Shown here piece after piece: positions 53,775 through 64,000 of a stretch of DNA of 64,000 nt. The notes under the pieces are model-generated. The model saw only the letters and a list, made by a program, of their open reading frames with translations, was not told where the DNA came from and made no database searches. The DNA lies in contig CM055107.1 of assembly GCA_029204225.1 (NCBI GenBank), positions 27,831,072-27,895,071 of the forward strand, read 5' to 3'. Numbering within the stretch: the stretch's first letter is position 1; every line of letters begins with the position of its first letter. Source of the stretch: Diphasiastrum complanatum. Taxonomy: Eukaryota > Streptophyta > Lycopodiopsida > Lycopodiales > Lycopodiaceae. The position numbers and the translations under genes were made by a program.

Positions 53775-54055
53775 AACTGGATCTAGCCCCCAAGCCATGT
53801 CATGTGAAGCAAGAGGAGAAGAGAGAAACTGGTAACCTAATCCCAGTATGTCGACGGGAGACTCCCCACCTCATCATATAGAGAGTAGAGTCTTGTGCAT
53901 GAAACCATGCAACCCCCATGCAGGTTAACTATAAATAGATCACAACTCTTCATGCAGTCCTCCTGTCTATATCTGTCACACAGACATGCAATACTCCATA
54001 TGTCTCAATAAAAGTGTCTGGGTCCTCTCAAGGTAATTAGTCACAAATTGGCCTT
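53775..54055 (-). repeat. LTR of element M, right part
   Basis: It follows the second AACTG and continues the LTR broken by copia I. It contains CTATAAATAG (near 53,929), a TATA-like palindrome, and an AATAAA signal (54,007). The outer end near 54,055 is approximate. Confidence 0.5.
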
Positions 54056-54480
54056 GACATAGAATTAAATCATGGCATGACCAATAATCTTGAGTACTGG
54101 AGGGCCGGTCTCCCATATTAGGACTATTCCAGGTCCTTAACTGAATATGGCCATAACAAGTAGTATCTTCCTCGAGTATTGTACACTGCTTAGATGAGAA
54201 AGTAACAGTGTAGCCCTCATCAGTTATTTTAGAGACTGATAATAGGTTCTTTGATAACTGAGGAACATGAAGGACATTAGGAACACAAATAGATAGATCA
54301 TTGTTGAAGGTGATCTTTACTGTTCCTTTGCCTTCCGCATGTGTGGTGCTTGAATCTCCGAGGTAGATGAATTGATCTCTGTTGTAAGCTGCCTACTCGG
54401 TAAACCATTCCTTGCAAGAGGTCATGTGTTGGGTAGCGCCGCTGTCCAGGTACCAGCTATCACAGTCTTCGTTGCTATTG
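54056..54480 (-). pseudogene. Copia D protease and following region
   Basis: The minus strand near 54,460-54,410 reads SWYLDSGATQHMTS, an aspartic protease centre with catalytic DSG. Further left, FNNDLSICVPNVLHVPQLSK-type GAG-pre-integrase text is readable (54,310-54,230) before the sequence becomes unrecognisable. There is no integrase or RT, so the element is cut at its 3' side. Confidence 0.7.
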
Positions 54481-54490
54481 TTGTAAGCCA

Positions 54491-55360
54491 TTAACAAGTG
54501 TGTATCTTGCTCTTTGAATTCCGTAGCGTTGGAGGAGTCTGGCTGTTGTTGCTATTGTTGCTTCTTTGCCTCGTTGTAGATCCGGATACGACACTCCTTG
54601 ATGTCATGATTGGCTCTCTTGCAATATCTGCAGAAAGCTTCTTGAGCGATCCACCATGCTCACCTTGAGTGTGAGGCTTCTGTTGTTGCTGCTGCACTTG
54701 ATTCTTGCCCTTGAAATAGTCTTTCTTCTTGGTGTATAGAGTCATGGATATGTCTTTGATGGACAGGCTGCTAGTCTTTCTCCGTATTTTTTCTTGAAGA
54801 AGATGACCAATCACCTTTTGAAGAGTGAGGTAGGGTTGTGTGGAGATCATCACCACAAAGTGTTCATACGACTTTGGAAGAGAAGAAAGCAACGTCATAA
54901 CAACATCATCATCTTGAATAGAACATCCTACAACTGATAATTGATCCAATAAAGATTTGAAACTGTTGATGTGAGAAGTGATGGCAGTAAGATCAGACAT
55001 GCTAAGACTAAAGAACTTTCTTCTAAGATGTAATCTAGTGGTTACATCATGAGTCTCATAGAGATTTGATAACAAATCTAATGCATCCTTAGAGGTTTTG
55101 CATGTGGTAACATGAGATATTTGAGAGTTGGCCAGATTGAGTGTGATACATGCTAAGGCCTTCTGATCTTTGATCTTCTATGCCTTTGTTTGATCACCAT
55201 CTTTTGGTTTCAGGTCAACACCTTCTACTACATCCCAAAAATCTCTATCTATCAACATCATCCAGAGTTTTAACTTCCGGATGTAGAAGTTAGAACTATT
55301 GAGCTTGTTAATGATTCTAGCCTCGTTGAATGATGAGGAAGAGCTACAAGGATGAGACAT
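54491..55360 (-). pseudogene. Copia D gag
   Basis: ATG at 55,360: MSHPCSSSSSFNEARIINKL, then NFYIRKLKLWMMLIDRDFWD. A TAG at 55,178-55,180 interrupts the frame after DQTKA, where a Trp codon is likely. The same frame goes on with LANSQISHVTTCKTSKDAL, LHLRRKFFSLSMSDLTAIT, DDVVMTLLSSLPKSYEHFVV and LTLQKVIGHLLQEKIR. A frameshift near 54,640 scrambles the zinc knuckle, which is intact in copia G (6960-7020). Confidence 0.85.
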
Positions 55361-55412
55361 GATAACAATAATATAAATGGAACAAACTTAATCTCTCGGT
55401 TTATTTGAGCTA

Positions 55413-55424
55413 CACTTTTATACC
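55413..55424 (-). other. Degenerate primer-binding site of copia D
   Basis: The minus strand reads TGGTATAAAAGT, two or three changes from TGGTATCAGAGC, at the correct place just inside the LTR end. Confidence 0.55.
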
Positions 55425-55428
55425 AATC

Positions 55429-56898
55429 TGATGGAGCAAGGGAGATAGAAGAACACAAACGGAGAAGAGAGTAGGAATGTTGCGGAACAGTTCTCCCGTT
55501 ACAATCAGCTGCTAGATACAAAAACAGTCTAATAGAAAGCTTATGCTAAATGTAATCACAACTTTAAGTGTTGTAATTCCCCAACAAGATCTTAAAAATT
55601 AATTCATACTCTCAAAAATAGGAGTACAGTCCACCGAAGAGATTAGAAATGGTTTGTGTGTGGTATTACTGAAAATCAGATTCAATGTAAAGTTTGGTTC
55701 TGAAAGAGCAGTATGATATCACGAGTTCCTCAGGTGTCAAAGACAGCCATCATCTAATCAAAAATTGAGGAGTCGTAGATGTCCGTGTTCTGATCGAAAT
55801 GAGTAAACAAGCGCGATTAAACAGAGATAAAGTACATTCAATCACAACAAACATTCATCTACGTTATACATAAATAGAAAAGCTACTACTACTATATTAC
55901 ACTTAAACACAATACAAATAGCAATTACAACAAAAAATTAACTGCGTAACTCGGAGACTCAAATAATACGTCTCATGGACGGAGAAATTAATAATATGTG
56001 CTTGGATGATCTATTTATAGATTTCATCCATGTATTAAATACATTGAATGTTTGTCACCTAATTAGGAAAGCCATTGTACTTGGAAGTATATGGCTTTTG
56101 TGACAACTATACATGGAATATATGGTCAAAAAATTAGGATCGTTGATGCGGACGAGGACGTCGCAAAATCTCTCACTTCGCATTTTACTTGAACCGGTTT
56201 TCTCTCACTGCGCAAATTTTGGAAAGTGACTGGGAACGTTCCTCGTTCAAAACAAACAACCTTCGGCATTTTCTCTCTTTTAGGATTTTTGCGAAAAAGC
56301 CGAAGGTGCCCTTAAAAAGTGAAGGTGCCCTAAAAAAGACGAAGATGTCTTTAACAGTTCAACTCTCTCGCACTTTTAGAAAAAATGCATAAAAAACCGA
56401 AGGTGCCCTAAAAAAGTTGGCGAAGGTGTCTTTAACAGTTTAACCCTTAAAAATAGAGGACCTTCTAGAATTTTGTCTCTCTTCGCATTTTTTGAAAAAA
56501 TGCGAAAAAGACGAAGGTGTTGAAAAAAGTTAAACTGTTAACTGTGAACAAGTTGATTTCTTAAAAAATAATTGAACGGAAGAAGTCGAAGGTAAGTATT
56601 GCAGTTTTTAAGAAAGTGCAAAAAATGTGAAATGTGCGACACTTAGTGTATTTCTGTAGACTGCTCAAAAAGTAATGTAAATCTGCAATTTGTTCTAAAT
56701 GCAAGTTTGTGGAAGTCCTTGAAGATGCCCAAGTCTTCAATGACTTCAAGTTCTTAAATTTAACATCCGAACTTGAAATTATGATGAGATTGGTTGTTTG
56801 CTGGAGATCAGCCAGAAGTCCGTTGTAGACGTCCTTCAAATAAATTGGCTGTCTAAGCTATGATTCCAAGGAGGTAGTTGTGGTCTTAATTTCCAACA
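55429..56898 (-). repeat. Copia D 5' LTR, ~1.47 kb, with minisatellite
   Basis: On the minus strand it starts TGTTGGAAATTAAG (56,898) and ends CTCCATCA (55,429). It is a direct repeat of 57,482-58,856. The U3-like half (56,250-56,560) holds 'gaaggtgccc' and 'ctctcttcgcattttt' repeats. A CTATTTATAG TATA-like palindrome lies near 56,009-56,018. Confidence 0.85.
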
Positions 56899-57481
56899 GG
56901 TATCTACCTTTTACTCTTTTTGTTAATTTTTTTTCCAAACACAATGTTCGACAAACGAAAACAATGTTTATTTGTAAGGACTTGAGTGATGAAATGCTCG
57001 TCGAGTTGTTGGATGATGGTTGGGATACGAAACAAAATGAGCAAGTTGAGTGCAGAGTATGTAAGCCATCAATAACATTCAGATATCACATCAAAAAACA
57101 AATGCTCACTTTGCTGATGTATTATAGAAGATGGATAAAATACAAAAATGAGTGGAAGCCACTAGATCAATATTTTGCAATAAACCATCAAGAGCAACTT
57201 CAAGTAACAATGAAAAGAAATGACAACATTCTTGCTACGATTGAGATTGAGGAAGATTGGAGTGTCAATCACATTCGATTAGAACTAGACATGTTGCATT
57301 TTGATCTTCCTCAGTACTATCAATTTCGATGGAATGGTGTTAAGATACGTTATGCCATATGAAAATTTTTATTTTATTTTATGTCCTAGTAATTCAGTTT
57401 TACAAGATAAATGAACTTAAACAATTTCTCATGTGCAGGTTCAAGGCATGTAGAGCATATAAAATAAAAAAACATAGGAAC
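56899..57481 (+). CDS. Gene 4, copy 2: small conserved protein of unknown family
   Basis: An open plus-strand frame to TGA at 57,360. The conserved part starts about 56,965: KDLSDEMLVELLDDGWDTK, VECRVCKPSITFRYHIKKQ, MYYRRWIKYKNEWKPLDQYF, LATIEIEEDWSVNHIRLELD and YYQFRWNGVKI. It aligns along its length with 19,977-20,340 (RYHI, YRR, W-PLD, F-NG). The true start is unclear: upstream TTCTTTTTGTTAATTTT and TTTATTTGTAAG suggest an intron acceptor or donor, so the ATG at 56,880 inside the LTR is not convincing. No internal stop. It sits between two LTRs of one family but without primer-binding or polypurine sites, so it is not the interior of that element. Confidence 0.55.
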
Positions 57482-58856
57482 TGATGGGACAAGGAAGATA
57501 GGAAGAACGGGAACGGAGAAGAGAACATGAATATTACAGAACAACTCTCTCGTTCTAATCGGTTGCTAGATGCAAAAACAGTCTAATAGACAGCTTATGC
57601 TAAAGATAATCACAACCTTATGCGTTCTGATTGCTCAACAGGATCTTAAATATTAATTCATATTTTAAAAACAAGAGTACAGTCCACCGAAGAGATTGGA
57701 GATGGTTTGTATGTGGTACTACTGAAATCAGATTCAATGTGAAATATAGTTCTGAAATAAATGGAAGAGCAGTATGATATCGCGAGTTAGGCGTCAAAGA
57801 CAGCCATCGTCTGATAAAAAACGGAGGAGTCACAGATGTCCGTGTTCTGATCAAAGTGAGTATACAAGCGCGATCAAACAGCAATGAGAGTGCATTCAAT
57901 CACAACAAGCATTCATCTACGTTGTACACAGATAAAAATGTGCTGCTACTATATTACACTGAAGCACAATACAAAATAGCAATTACAACCAAAAATTGAC
58001 GGCATAATTAGGAGGCTCAAATAATGTGTCTCATGGACGGAGCAACTCGTAATCTGTGCTTGGATGATCTATTTATAGATTTCATCCATGTATTACCTAC
58101 AATAAATGATTGTCACCTAATTAGGTAAGCCGCTTGTACTTGAAAGTATATGGCTTCTGTGACAACTGCACATAGTGTATACTGTCAACCCATAGGAAAT
58201 ATTGACGTGGACGAGGGCGTTGCAAATTCTCTCACTTTGCTTTATAAGAGAAATGGCTTTCTCTTACTTCGCAAATTTGAGAAGTAGTTGGGAACGTTCC
58301 TCGTTCAAAGTAGATGTCCTTCGGCATTTTTTCTCTCTTCGAAATTTTGCGAAAAAGACAAAGGTACCCTTAAAAAAGCGAATGTGTCTTTAAAACAGTT
58401 CAACGTGAAAATGGATGACCTTCATAAATTTTCTCTCTTCGCAAACTTTTCGTGAACAAAGTTGAAGGTGTTTAAAAAATTATTTGAACTTTTGAATCGC
58501 GATAGCGAACAAGTCGAGGGTATTTAAAATAGTTGAACTGTCGCAAAACTTTCGCGAACATTTTGTGAAGCTCTCTCGAAACTGTCTCGAACATAGTCCA
58601 TTTCTGCAGAATGTCTCAAAAACAATGCCAAAATCTACAGACTTGTTCTAAATGCAAGTTTTGTGAAAGTACTTGAAGATGGCCAAGTCTTCAATAACTT
58701 CGAGTTATTAAACTTAACATCTAAACTTAAAATTATAATGCGATTGGTTACCCTTTGCTGGTGATCAGCCGGAAGTCCGTTTCAGACGTTCTTTAAGTGA
58801 TTGGCTATCTAAGTTATCATTCACCAAAGAGGCAACTGTGGGCTTAATTTCCAACA
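57482..58856 (-). repeat. Copia E 3' LTR, ~1.38 kb
   Basis: Direct repeat of 55,429-56,898, with TGTTGG...CCATCA ends on the minus strand. It has the same TTCGCATTTTT and GAAGGTG-type repeats (58,280-58,560) and the same CTATTTATAG block (58,069). The ORFs at 57,618 and 58,202 are LTR sequence. Confidence 0.85.
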
Positions 58857-60200
58857 TTCCCCATTAAGGTCATGGTTGGTGCCTTGGTATCTTCGTCAGG
58901 TTCAACATGCTGAAGAACTTCTGGTGCTTGATCTTGGAAAGCGCTTTGGTGAAGATGTCTGTGACCATTTTTGTTGTGGAACAGTATTGAAGGATCACTT
59001 GCCCTGAGAAACTTTTCTTCCGAAAGAAATGATACTGGATTTCTATGTGCCTGGATTTGCATGAAATCTAGGATTCAGTGACAATGAAATACAGCTCAAG
59101 TTGTCACACAAAATGGTTGTAGCATTAAATTGAGTGTGATGTAAGTCGTGAAGTAACAACCTGATTCATACAGCTTCTTTTGAAGCTTGGCATGTTGTGA
59201 TGTACTCTGCCTCTGTCAAAGAAAGCGCAACTGATTTCTGCTTCCTTGAGTTCCACGAAATCGGTCGCCCTGCCAGATAGAAACAAAACCTGGAGGTAGA
59301 TTTTCTAGTAGAGACAATTTCTCCCAAATTTGAGTCGGAATAGCCTCGCAGGACGAGTGGGTTGATAGCATTTCCATCATCACATAAGATGTGATCTAAA
59401 CTTCTCTGAATATATCTCATCACTCTCTTTAACGCTTTCCAATGAGAGATCCTAGGATTAGACATGAATTGACTTAGTGTGCTAACAGTGTATGCTAAAT
59501 TTGGTCTAGTACACAGCATTGCATACATTAAAGATCCTATTAGTGAATGATAAAAGTACTTCGCTATGTCTAGTACTTCACTATCAAAATCAACACAAGT
59601 AGGTTTAGTCAATACTATACTTGGATCCATTGGAGTATCAATGGGTTTGCAATCAGACATATGAAATTTTTCTAAAATGCCTCTTAGATATGTCTGCTGG
59701 CTAAGATAGATTTTCTTCTGAGGCCTATTTCTAGTAATGTGAATGCCTAGCAAAGAATGGACAGCTCCTAAATCAGTCATGTCAAATTCCTTTGACAGAT
59801 CACTCTTAGTAGTGTGTAGTAGAGAAGTGTCATTAGACAGAATAAATGCATCATCTACGTAAAGAGCTATGTGAACTGAACTGGTGCCTATATGCTTTGA
59901 ATAAATATTACAATCAGCTAAATTGTTTGCAAATCTCAATTGAATGAGATAAGAGTTGATTCTATCGAACCATGCTCTTGCGTCTTGTTTCAGATCGTAG
60001 ATTGCTTTGTGTAGCTTGCACACTTTGTGCTCATTGCACACTGTGCTCTTGGCCTTTGACTTCAAATCCTTCCGGTTGGAAGATGTACAGCTCATCTTCG
60101 ACATTGTCGCTGTGAAATGTTGTCTTGACATCCGTTTGGCACATTTCGAGGTCTTTCGTGGCTGCTAACGCAATCAGAGTCTGGATTGACTGCATCTTGA
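58857..60200 (-). pseudogene. Copia E reverse transcriptase (C-terminal) and RNase H
   Basis: 60,131-59,166 is open for 321 codons: HKAIYDLKQDARAWFDRINS (the usual SLYGLKQAPR is changed), LYVDDAFILSNDT (YVDD intact), FDMTDLGAVHSLLGIHI, GSLMYAMLCTRPNLAY, RNase H GYSDSNLGEIVSTRKSTS (the usual DSD-W-GD is DSN), and ALSLTEAEYITTCQASKEAV. 59,160-58,870 contains the pol tail with DIFTKALSKIKHQKF. 60,200-60,031 encodes the RT finger/palm DLEMCQTDVKTTFHSD. It is out of frame with its downstream part. Confidence 0.88.
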
Positions 60201-60289
60201 CACTACAAGAACTGCCGCGATTTTCGATGTGAAATCGCATTTTAATTTTTTTTTGAATCGACATGGGCGTCGGAAAATGCGTTGCTATA

Positions 60290-60720
60290 GGGTCGTCGAA
60301 ATCCGTCGCATTTAAAATCCGTCTGAATCCGAATCCAAGCCCAAAACCGACAACCAACAACCGGCCGACAAAAACATTTTTTGGAGAACATGCCACGTGG
60401 ACGTCAAAATCCGACGTCCACGTGGCCAGGCGGTCGTAATCCGACGTCCACGTGGAAAAAAAAAAACTTGAAAAAAAAATTCATTTTTTTTTTCTTGCCA
60501 CGTCGATGTCGGATTCCAACGTCCATGTGGCCGAGCCATCGGAATCCGACGTCCACATGGCAAAAAAAAAACTGTGAAAAAAAAATTCAATTTTTTTCTA
60601 CACATGGCCATCGGATTTCGACAAAAAAAAAAATTCCATTTTTTTGGTTTTGTCACATGGTCGTCAGAATCCGACACCTTTGTTTTTTTCTTTCGAAATC
60701 TGATGGATTTTAAATGTGTC
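60290..60720. repeat. CACTA left subterminal repeat array
   Basis: Six or more copies, in both orientations, of a ~16-bp word 'aatccgacgtccacgtgg' separated by A-rich or T-rich runs. ORFs here (TSTW repeats) are artefacts of the array. Confidence 0.8.
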
Positions 60721-62339
60721 AGGATTTCGAAACTGTAAAAAATAGAAAAAAAACTAAAATCATGATACGAATTCTAACTTCTGTGTGGAGATTATGACAA
60801 GAACTACAAATATACTATGTATGGAATATAGTACTACATAGCAATTTTAATTCTTACAATCGTTTCAAATATGCAGAATGAATATTTAGATGAACTATGA
60901 TTCACAATATTAATCAAGTCACTAATACACTACGAAACCATTCGTTAACTGGTATGGAAACTAGCATAATTGCAACCAAACATACTCCAATCGACAGGAA
61001 TTCGAAGTGCATATGAAAAATAAATGATTACGGAAAATGACATAGATGAAACGAACTGAAAATAGATAAAGCCATATTTTTTTCTGAGTGCATATGCATG
61101 TAGCCGGAAAGCGAAGAAGTGCTAGTCATGAATGTTTTGATTGATTTTACTATGTGTGTCACTTTGCTTTTGTCCTTTGCTAGGACAAAACTGCTCTCAA
61201 CTAGAACAGCCATGAGGACTCCCATTGACAATAAATCAGTGAGTTCTCAATGGTCATTGATAGATCAGCTTTAGACAACAGTTGCAAGCTCCTTTTTCAT
61301 GCTCGTGAAGGCTCAGTTACCTGAGTCTCTGATCTGACAACTAGCTTAGTGATGTCTTTCCTTCATATCTAATACTCATAGGCATAGTGAATACTCATAG
61401 GCTTGCACAGTAGTAGCAGCGATGGTCAGATGTATTATAGAGGTGGCGATGTTAATAATCACATCTCTCAACTCTCTTTTGGAAATCAAGAATAATCCTT
61501 CAGTATTTTGGAAGTCAACGTTCAATTTATCAACGGCTATATGTGATTGAATGGTTAGATGGCCCACTCATCTAGCAATGATGGTAGGCCAGCTCTCCAA
61601 ATATCTTGCAAGGAAAACTAGGTTCGAACTCACAGAGCAGAAATAATTAAGCACCCCATAGCCAAGATATCTCAAGCTTCCAACGGAGATAGTGAGTCAA
61701 TGGCACTCTTCAAAGTTCATTTTGATCTCTGATTTTCAACAGAAATGCCATCATACCTAGCACGTTTCACTAGCTTTCTCTAGCTGATATCTCATTTTAC
61801 ATGTATCAGACAACGATGGATTACCCTTTATGGCTCGATAGGGAATAGCAACAAGATAGCCATACTGGATCAATCAGTGAGAAAAAGTGGTAGCTCTACA
61901 TCTTTGATGGTGGAGCTGGTTATGATCTTCATTCAAACCTCAAGAGCTCTCAGTCTCACACTAATCTCACAAAGAACATAACATTAAAATTAAACCCTAA
62001 AATTTATAAAGAACATAATATTAAATCAAACTTTTTTATCTATATTTTTCTTGCTCTCTATGTCTCTCACACACATCCTTCTCCTTCTCTCTCATTCGCT
62101 CATGGTCATAAATCACTAAGACACATATTTGTGTTTAACTACACAAAATATACAATACAAGGAAGATAGTGTACAAGAAAAAGTTACAAAGAAAGAAATC
62201 TTAGTTGCACATAACAAAACAAAAGAATCGTACTTGGAATGAGACAAATGGAATTGATAGAGTTGAGAAGAAGCGCCAAAAGCCGATCTCCAACGATCTC
62301 CTGCAAGAAAAAAAAATAAGAAAATCCTAAAAAAATGAC
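60721..62339. other. CACTA interior: no recognisable gene
   Basis: AT-rich, no ORF above 83 codons, no transposase or helicase motif. It probably relies on a transposase from elsewhere. Confidence 0.55.
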
Positions 62340-62689
62340 GTGGGTTTGAGAATTCGGTCACGGACATCGGATTCTGACATTTGTATTATCCGTCGAAATC
62401 CGACGTCTGCTTTATGTTTTTTTTTTAATGCACGGACAAGTGACGTCATCCATTTAAAAAGTTGCATTATTTGAAATGGGATGTCAGATTCTGAAATTTT
62501 TATTCGCCGTCGAAATCCGACATCCGTAAAAAAAGAAAAAAAATTGGCAAAAAAATTTTATTTTCCCGGCAAATTTTTTTTTTGTGTTGGATTCCGGCAT
62601 ATTATTATGTCGGATTCCGACGGATTATGAAATTTTTTTGAATTCGTCGTCAGAACCTTGTGTCGGAAATCGCACATTTTGTTGTTGTG
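62340..62689. repeat. CACTA right subterminal repeat array and terminus
   Basis: Repeats of 'gtcgaaatccgac' and 'gtcggattc(c)ga' words in both orientations, ending in the terminal inverted repeat. Confidence 0.8.
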
Positions 62690-63521
62690 TGATGACAAGA
62701 CCGAAAAAATCTTGATAATCCACTCTTTGGACTTGAGTGAATCCTTAAGCCACCAACCGTGCTTTCCATTTGGCAATGGAACCATCAGAATTGATCTTCT
62801 TCTTGAAGATCCACTTTTTGTCGATAGCTCTCTTGTGAGTGAGGAAGTCGACCAGTGTCCAGGTCTGATTCGTCAAAAGTGAGTTGTACTCGCTTTCCAT
62901 AGCTTCTTGTCACTTCATAGCATCCTTGGAGTTAATTGCTTCGGCTAGGCTTTTTGGTTCTTCTAATGAAATCCAGAATGATTGAGGTGCATACCTCTCA
63001 GGAACAGTCTGAGTCCGTGAGGACCTATGGACGTTTGGTTGACCAGAATGCGATGATGCTTCTTCTTGAATTTTTTCACATCTGTTCAAGCTAGGTTGGT
63101 CTAGTCTGATGATAGGTATTGTCGACTGCTCGGCTTCTGTAGCTGTAGCTGCAGGTTTTGTAGAAGGAACATCAACATTGAAAGAATCCATGCTACGTAA
63201 AATAGGATGAAATGACATGGCATCATTTATCGATGGTTGTTTGAAATCATAGTATGTATCTTCTTGAAATATTACATCCCTAGAGACAAATATTACATTG
63301 TTGGATGGATCATAAACTTTATAAGCTTTATGTTTATCAGGATAGCCAATGAAAATACATGTATTTGTCCCATGATCCAGCTTCTTCCTAAGCTGTTTAG
63401 GATTTTGAACAAAACATATATAACCGTAGATTTTTAAATGGCTGACACTAGGCTTGTGCCCATGCCAAACTTCATGAGGAGTTTTGTTGTTGACGGCTTT
63501 GGTGCTAGAGCTGTTCTGCAC
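62690..63521 (-). pseudogene. Copia E integrase C-terminus and reverse transcriptase N-terminus
   Basis: 63,521-62,910 is open: NNKTPHEVWHGHKPSVSHLK, IYGYICFVQNPKQLRKKLDH, IFIGYPDKHKAYKVYDPSNN, SRDVIFQEDTYYDF, then linker and RT start (PQSFWISLEEPKSLAEAINS). 62,900-62,690 continues in a shifted frame, GSIAKWKARLVA, then a TAA, then GFTQVQRVDYQDFFGLV, where the CACTA element enters. Confidence 0.85.
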
Positions 63522-64000
63522 GTAACAGGCTGTGGCAGTAGCTTCTGTCCAGAACTTCGCAGGTAGGTGTACTTAATATAACATTGATCTGGCTGAGTTG
63601 TGAAGAGTTCGGTTCTTCCTTTCTACAATCCCGTTCTGTTGAGGTGAATAGGAAGTGATGAACTGTCTTCTAATACCATGTTCAGCCATGTAGTCGGGCA
63701 TCTCGTTAGAGATGTATTTGTGCTTAATGAACATGATTGTGAACCATCTAGAATAATCATCTATGAACGTGATAAAATAGATTGCATCTCCTAAGGACGG
63801 AGTTGGCATTGGACCACAAAGATCGCTATGTACAAGATCCAATACATGCTTTGTTTTGATGGAATGTGATTTTGAAAACTTGCTTCTAGAGTGCTTCCCA
63901 TAGATGCATGATTCACAAAAGAGATTTCCTATTTAATGAAGAAGAGAAATACAGTCCATTAACTAAATTATTACGGCACATATAAGAATATGATACAGTC
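63522..64000 (-). pseudogene. Copia E GAG-pre-integrase and integrase core
   Basis: 63,950-63,843 encodes the zinc-binding end (NLFCESCIYGKHSRSKFSKS). 63,842-63,573 encodes DLVHSDLCGPMPTPSLGDAI, YFITFIDDYSRWFTIMFIKH, then a deletion that removes the LRSDNGGE motif, and FITSYSPQQNGIVERKNRTL. The second catalytic Asp is therefore missing. Upstream parts lie beyond the window. Confidence 0.85.

Larger units (their letters stand above)
60201..62689. mobile_element. CACTA-type DNA transposon, non-autonomous, 2,489 bp
   Basis: It starts CACTACAAGAACTG at 60,201 and ends CTTTTGTTGTTGTG-like at 62,689, whose reverse complement is CACAACAACAAAATGTGCG. Both ends then share GCGATTT(C/T)CGA. A perfect 3-bp target duplication TGA (60,198-60,200 and 62,690-62,692) fits the superfamily. 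Subterminal arrays of 'atccgacgtccacgtgg' and 'gtcgaaatccgacg' words fill 60,290-60,720 and 62,340-62,660. No transposase was found. Removing it and one TGA restores the reverse transcriptase frame of copia E across the joint. Confidence 0.92.
57482..64000 (-). mobile_element. Copia E, 3' part, split by a CACTA element
   Basis: The 3' LTR is at 57,482-58,856, then minus-strand pol up to the window edge. The polypurine tract TTAATGGGGAA (58,857-58,868) touches the LTR. Gag lies beyond 64,000. Confidence 0.88.

Noticed and set aside
55429-58856. Gene 4 copy 2 as cargo of an LTR element (LTR, 583 bases, LTR)
   Set aside because: The inner joints lack a primer-binding site and a polypurine tract. 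Each LTR is instead connected on its outer side to gag (copia D) or pol (copia E).
60381-60713. 110-codon ORF with NPTSTW repeats
   Set aside because: Translation of the CACTA subterminal repeat array. No independent evidence of coding.

Overview
The window is repeat-rich plant nuclear DNA. The evidence is several Ty1/copia retrotransposons with the plant-type primer-binding site matching initiator tRNA-Met (TGGTATCAGAGC), a Ty3/gypsy element with the plant-type GTTGCCGGGGA leader, a CACTA DNA transposon, AT-rich composition, and short GT-AG introns of 62-79 nt (about 87 nt once an insertion is removed). The species cannot be named from the sequence. No ordinary housekeeping gene is intact here. 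Most coding sequence is retrotransposon gag-pol, nested and broken to varying degrees.

Layout. 1-7073: remnants of at least four copia elements (partial LTR, integrase scrap, gag scrap with a doubled primer-binding site, a 3'-half copia 'B' with a minisatellite-bearing LTR, and an LTR-gag scrap 'G'). 7074-about 20,350: an island that is not retrotransposon, with four linked genes. Gene 1 (+) is a three-exon transposase-like protein. Gene 2 (+) is a two-exon protein of unknown family. Gene 3 (-) is a histone H3-like protein with a very long tail. Gene 4 (-) is a small conserved protein of unknown family. A nearly complete antisense copia 'A' (8437-14436) sits inside the first intron of gene 1. 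20,369-25,850: copia 'H' (+) abutting copia 'C' (-). 25,850-30,289 and 34,310-35,040: AT-rich spacer with tandem repeats, holding copia 'J' (30,290-34,309), a deletion derivative without integrase. 35,040-43,450: a gypsy element in two pieces around copia 'L', which carries a tandemly duplicated gag region and, inside its reverse transcriptase, a reverse-oriented scrap of a gene 1 paralogue. 43,676-44,052: scrap of an A-type copia. 44,400-47,538: an LTR-like repeat and sequence without recognisable genes. 47,651-53,774: copia 'I', complete with 683-bp LTRs and a perfect AACTG target duplication, inserted in the LTR of another element 'M'. 54,060-58,856: copia 'D' 5' half, then a second copy of gene 4, then the 3' LTR of copia 'E'. 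57,482-64,000: copia 'E', split by a 2.49-kb non-autonomous CACTA element with a TGA target duplication.

The most interesting part is the 7074-20,350 island. A transposase-like gene, an unknown protein, an H3-like histone that starts ARTKQTAR and ends in a full-length H3 fold, and a small repeated domain protein lie close together. The genes are convergent (two +, two -) and meet near a strong hairpin. Pieces of gene 1 and gene 4 occur elsewhere in the window, so these are repeated sequences. I infer that the island is the decayed copy of a large multi-gene mobile element that carries its own H3 variant. Every gene in it except perhaps gene 4 is broken by stops (mostly TAG) or frameshifts.
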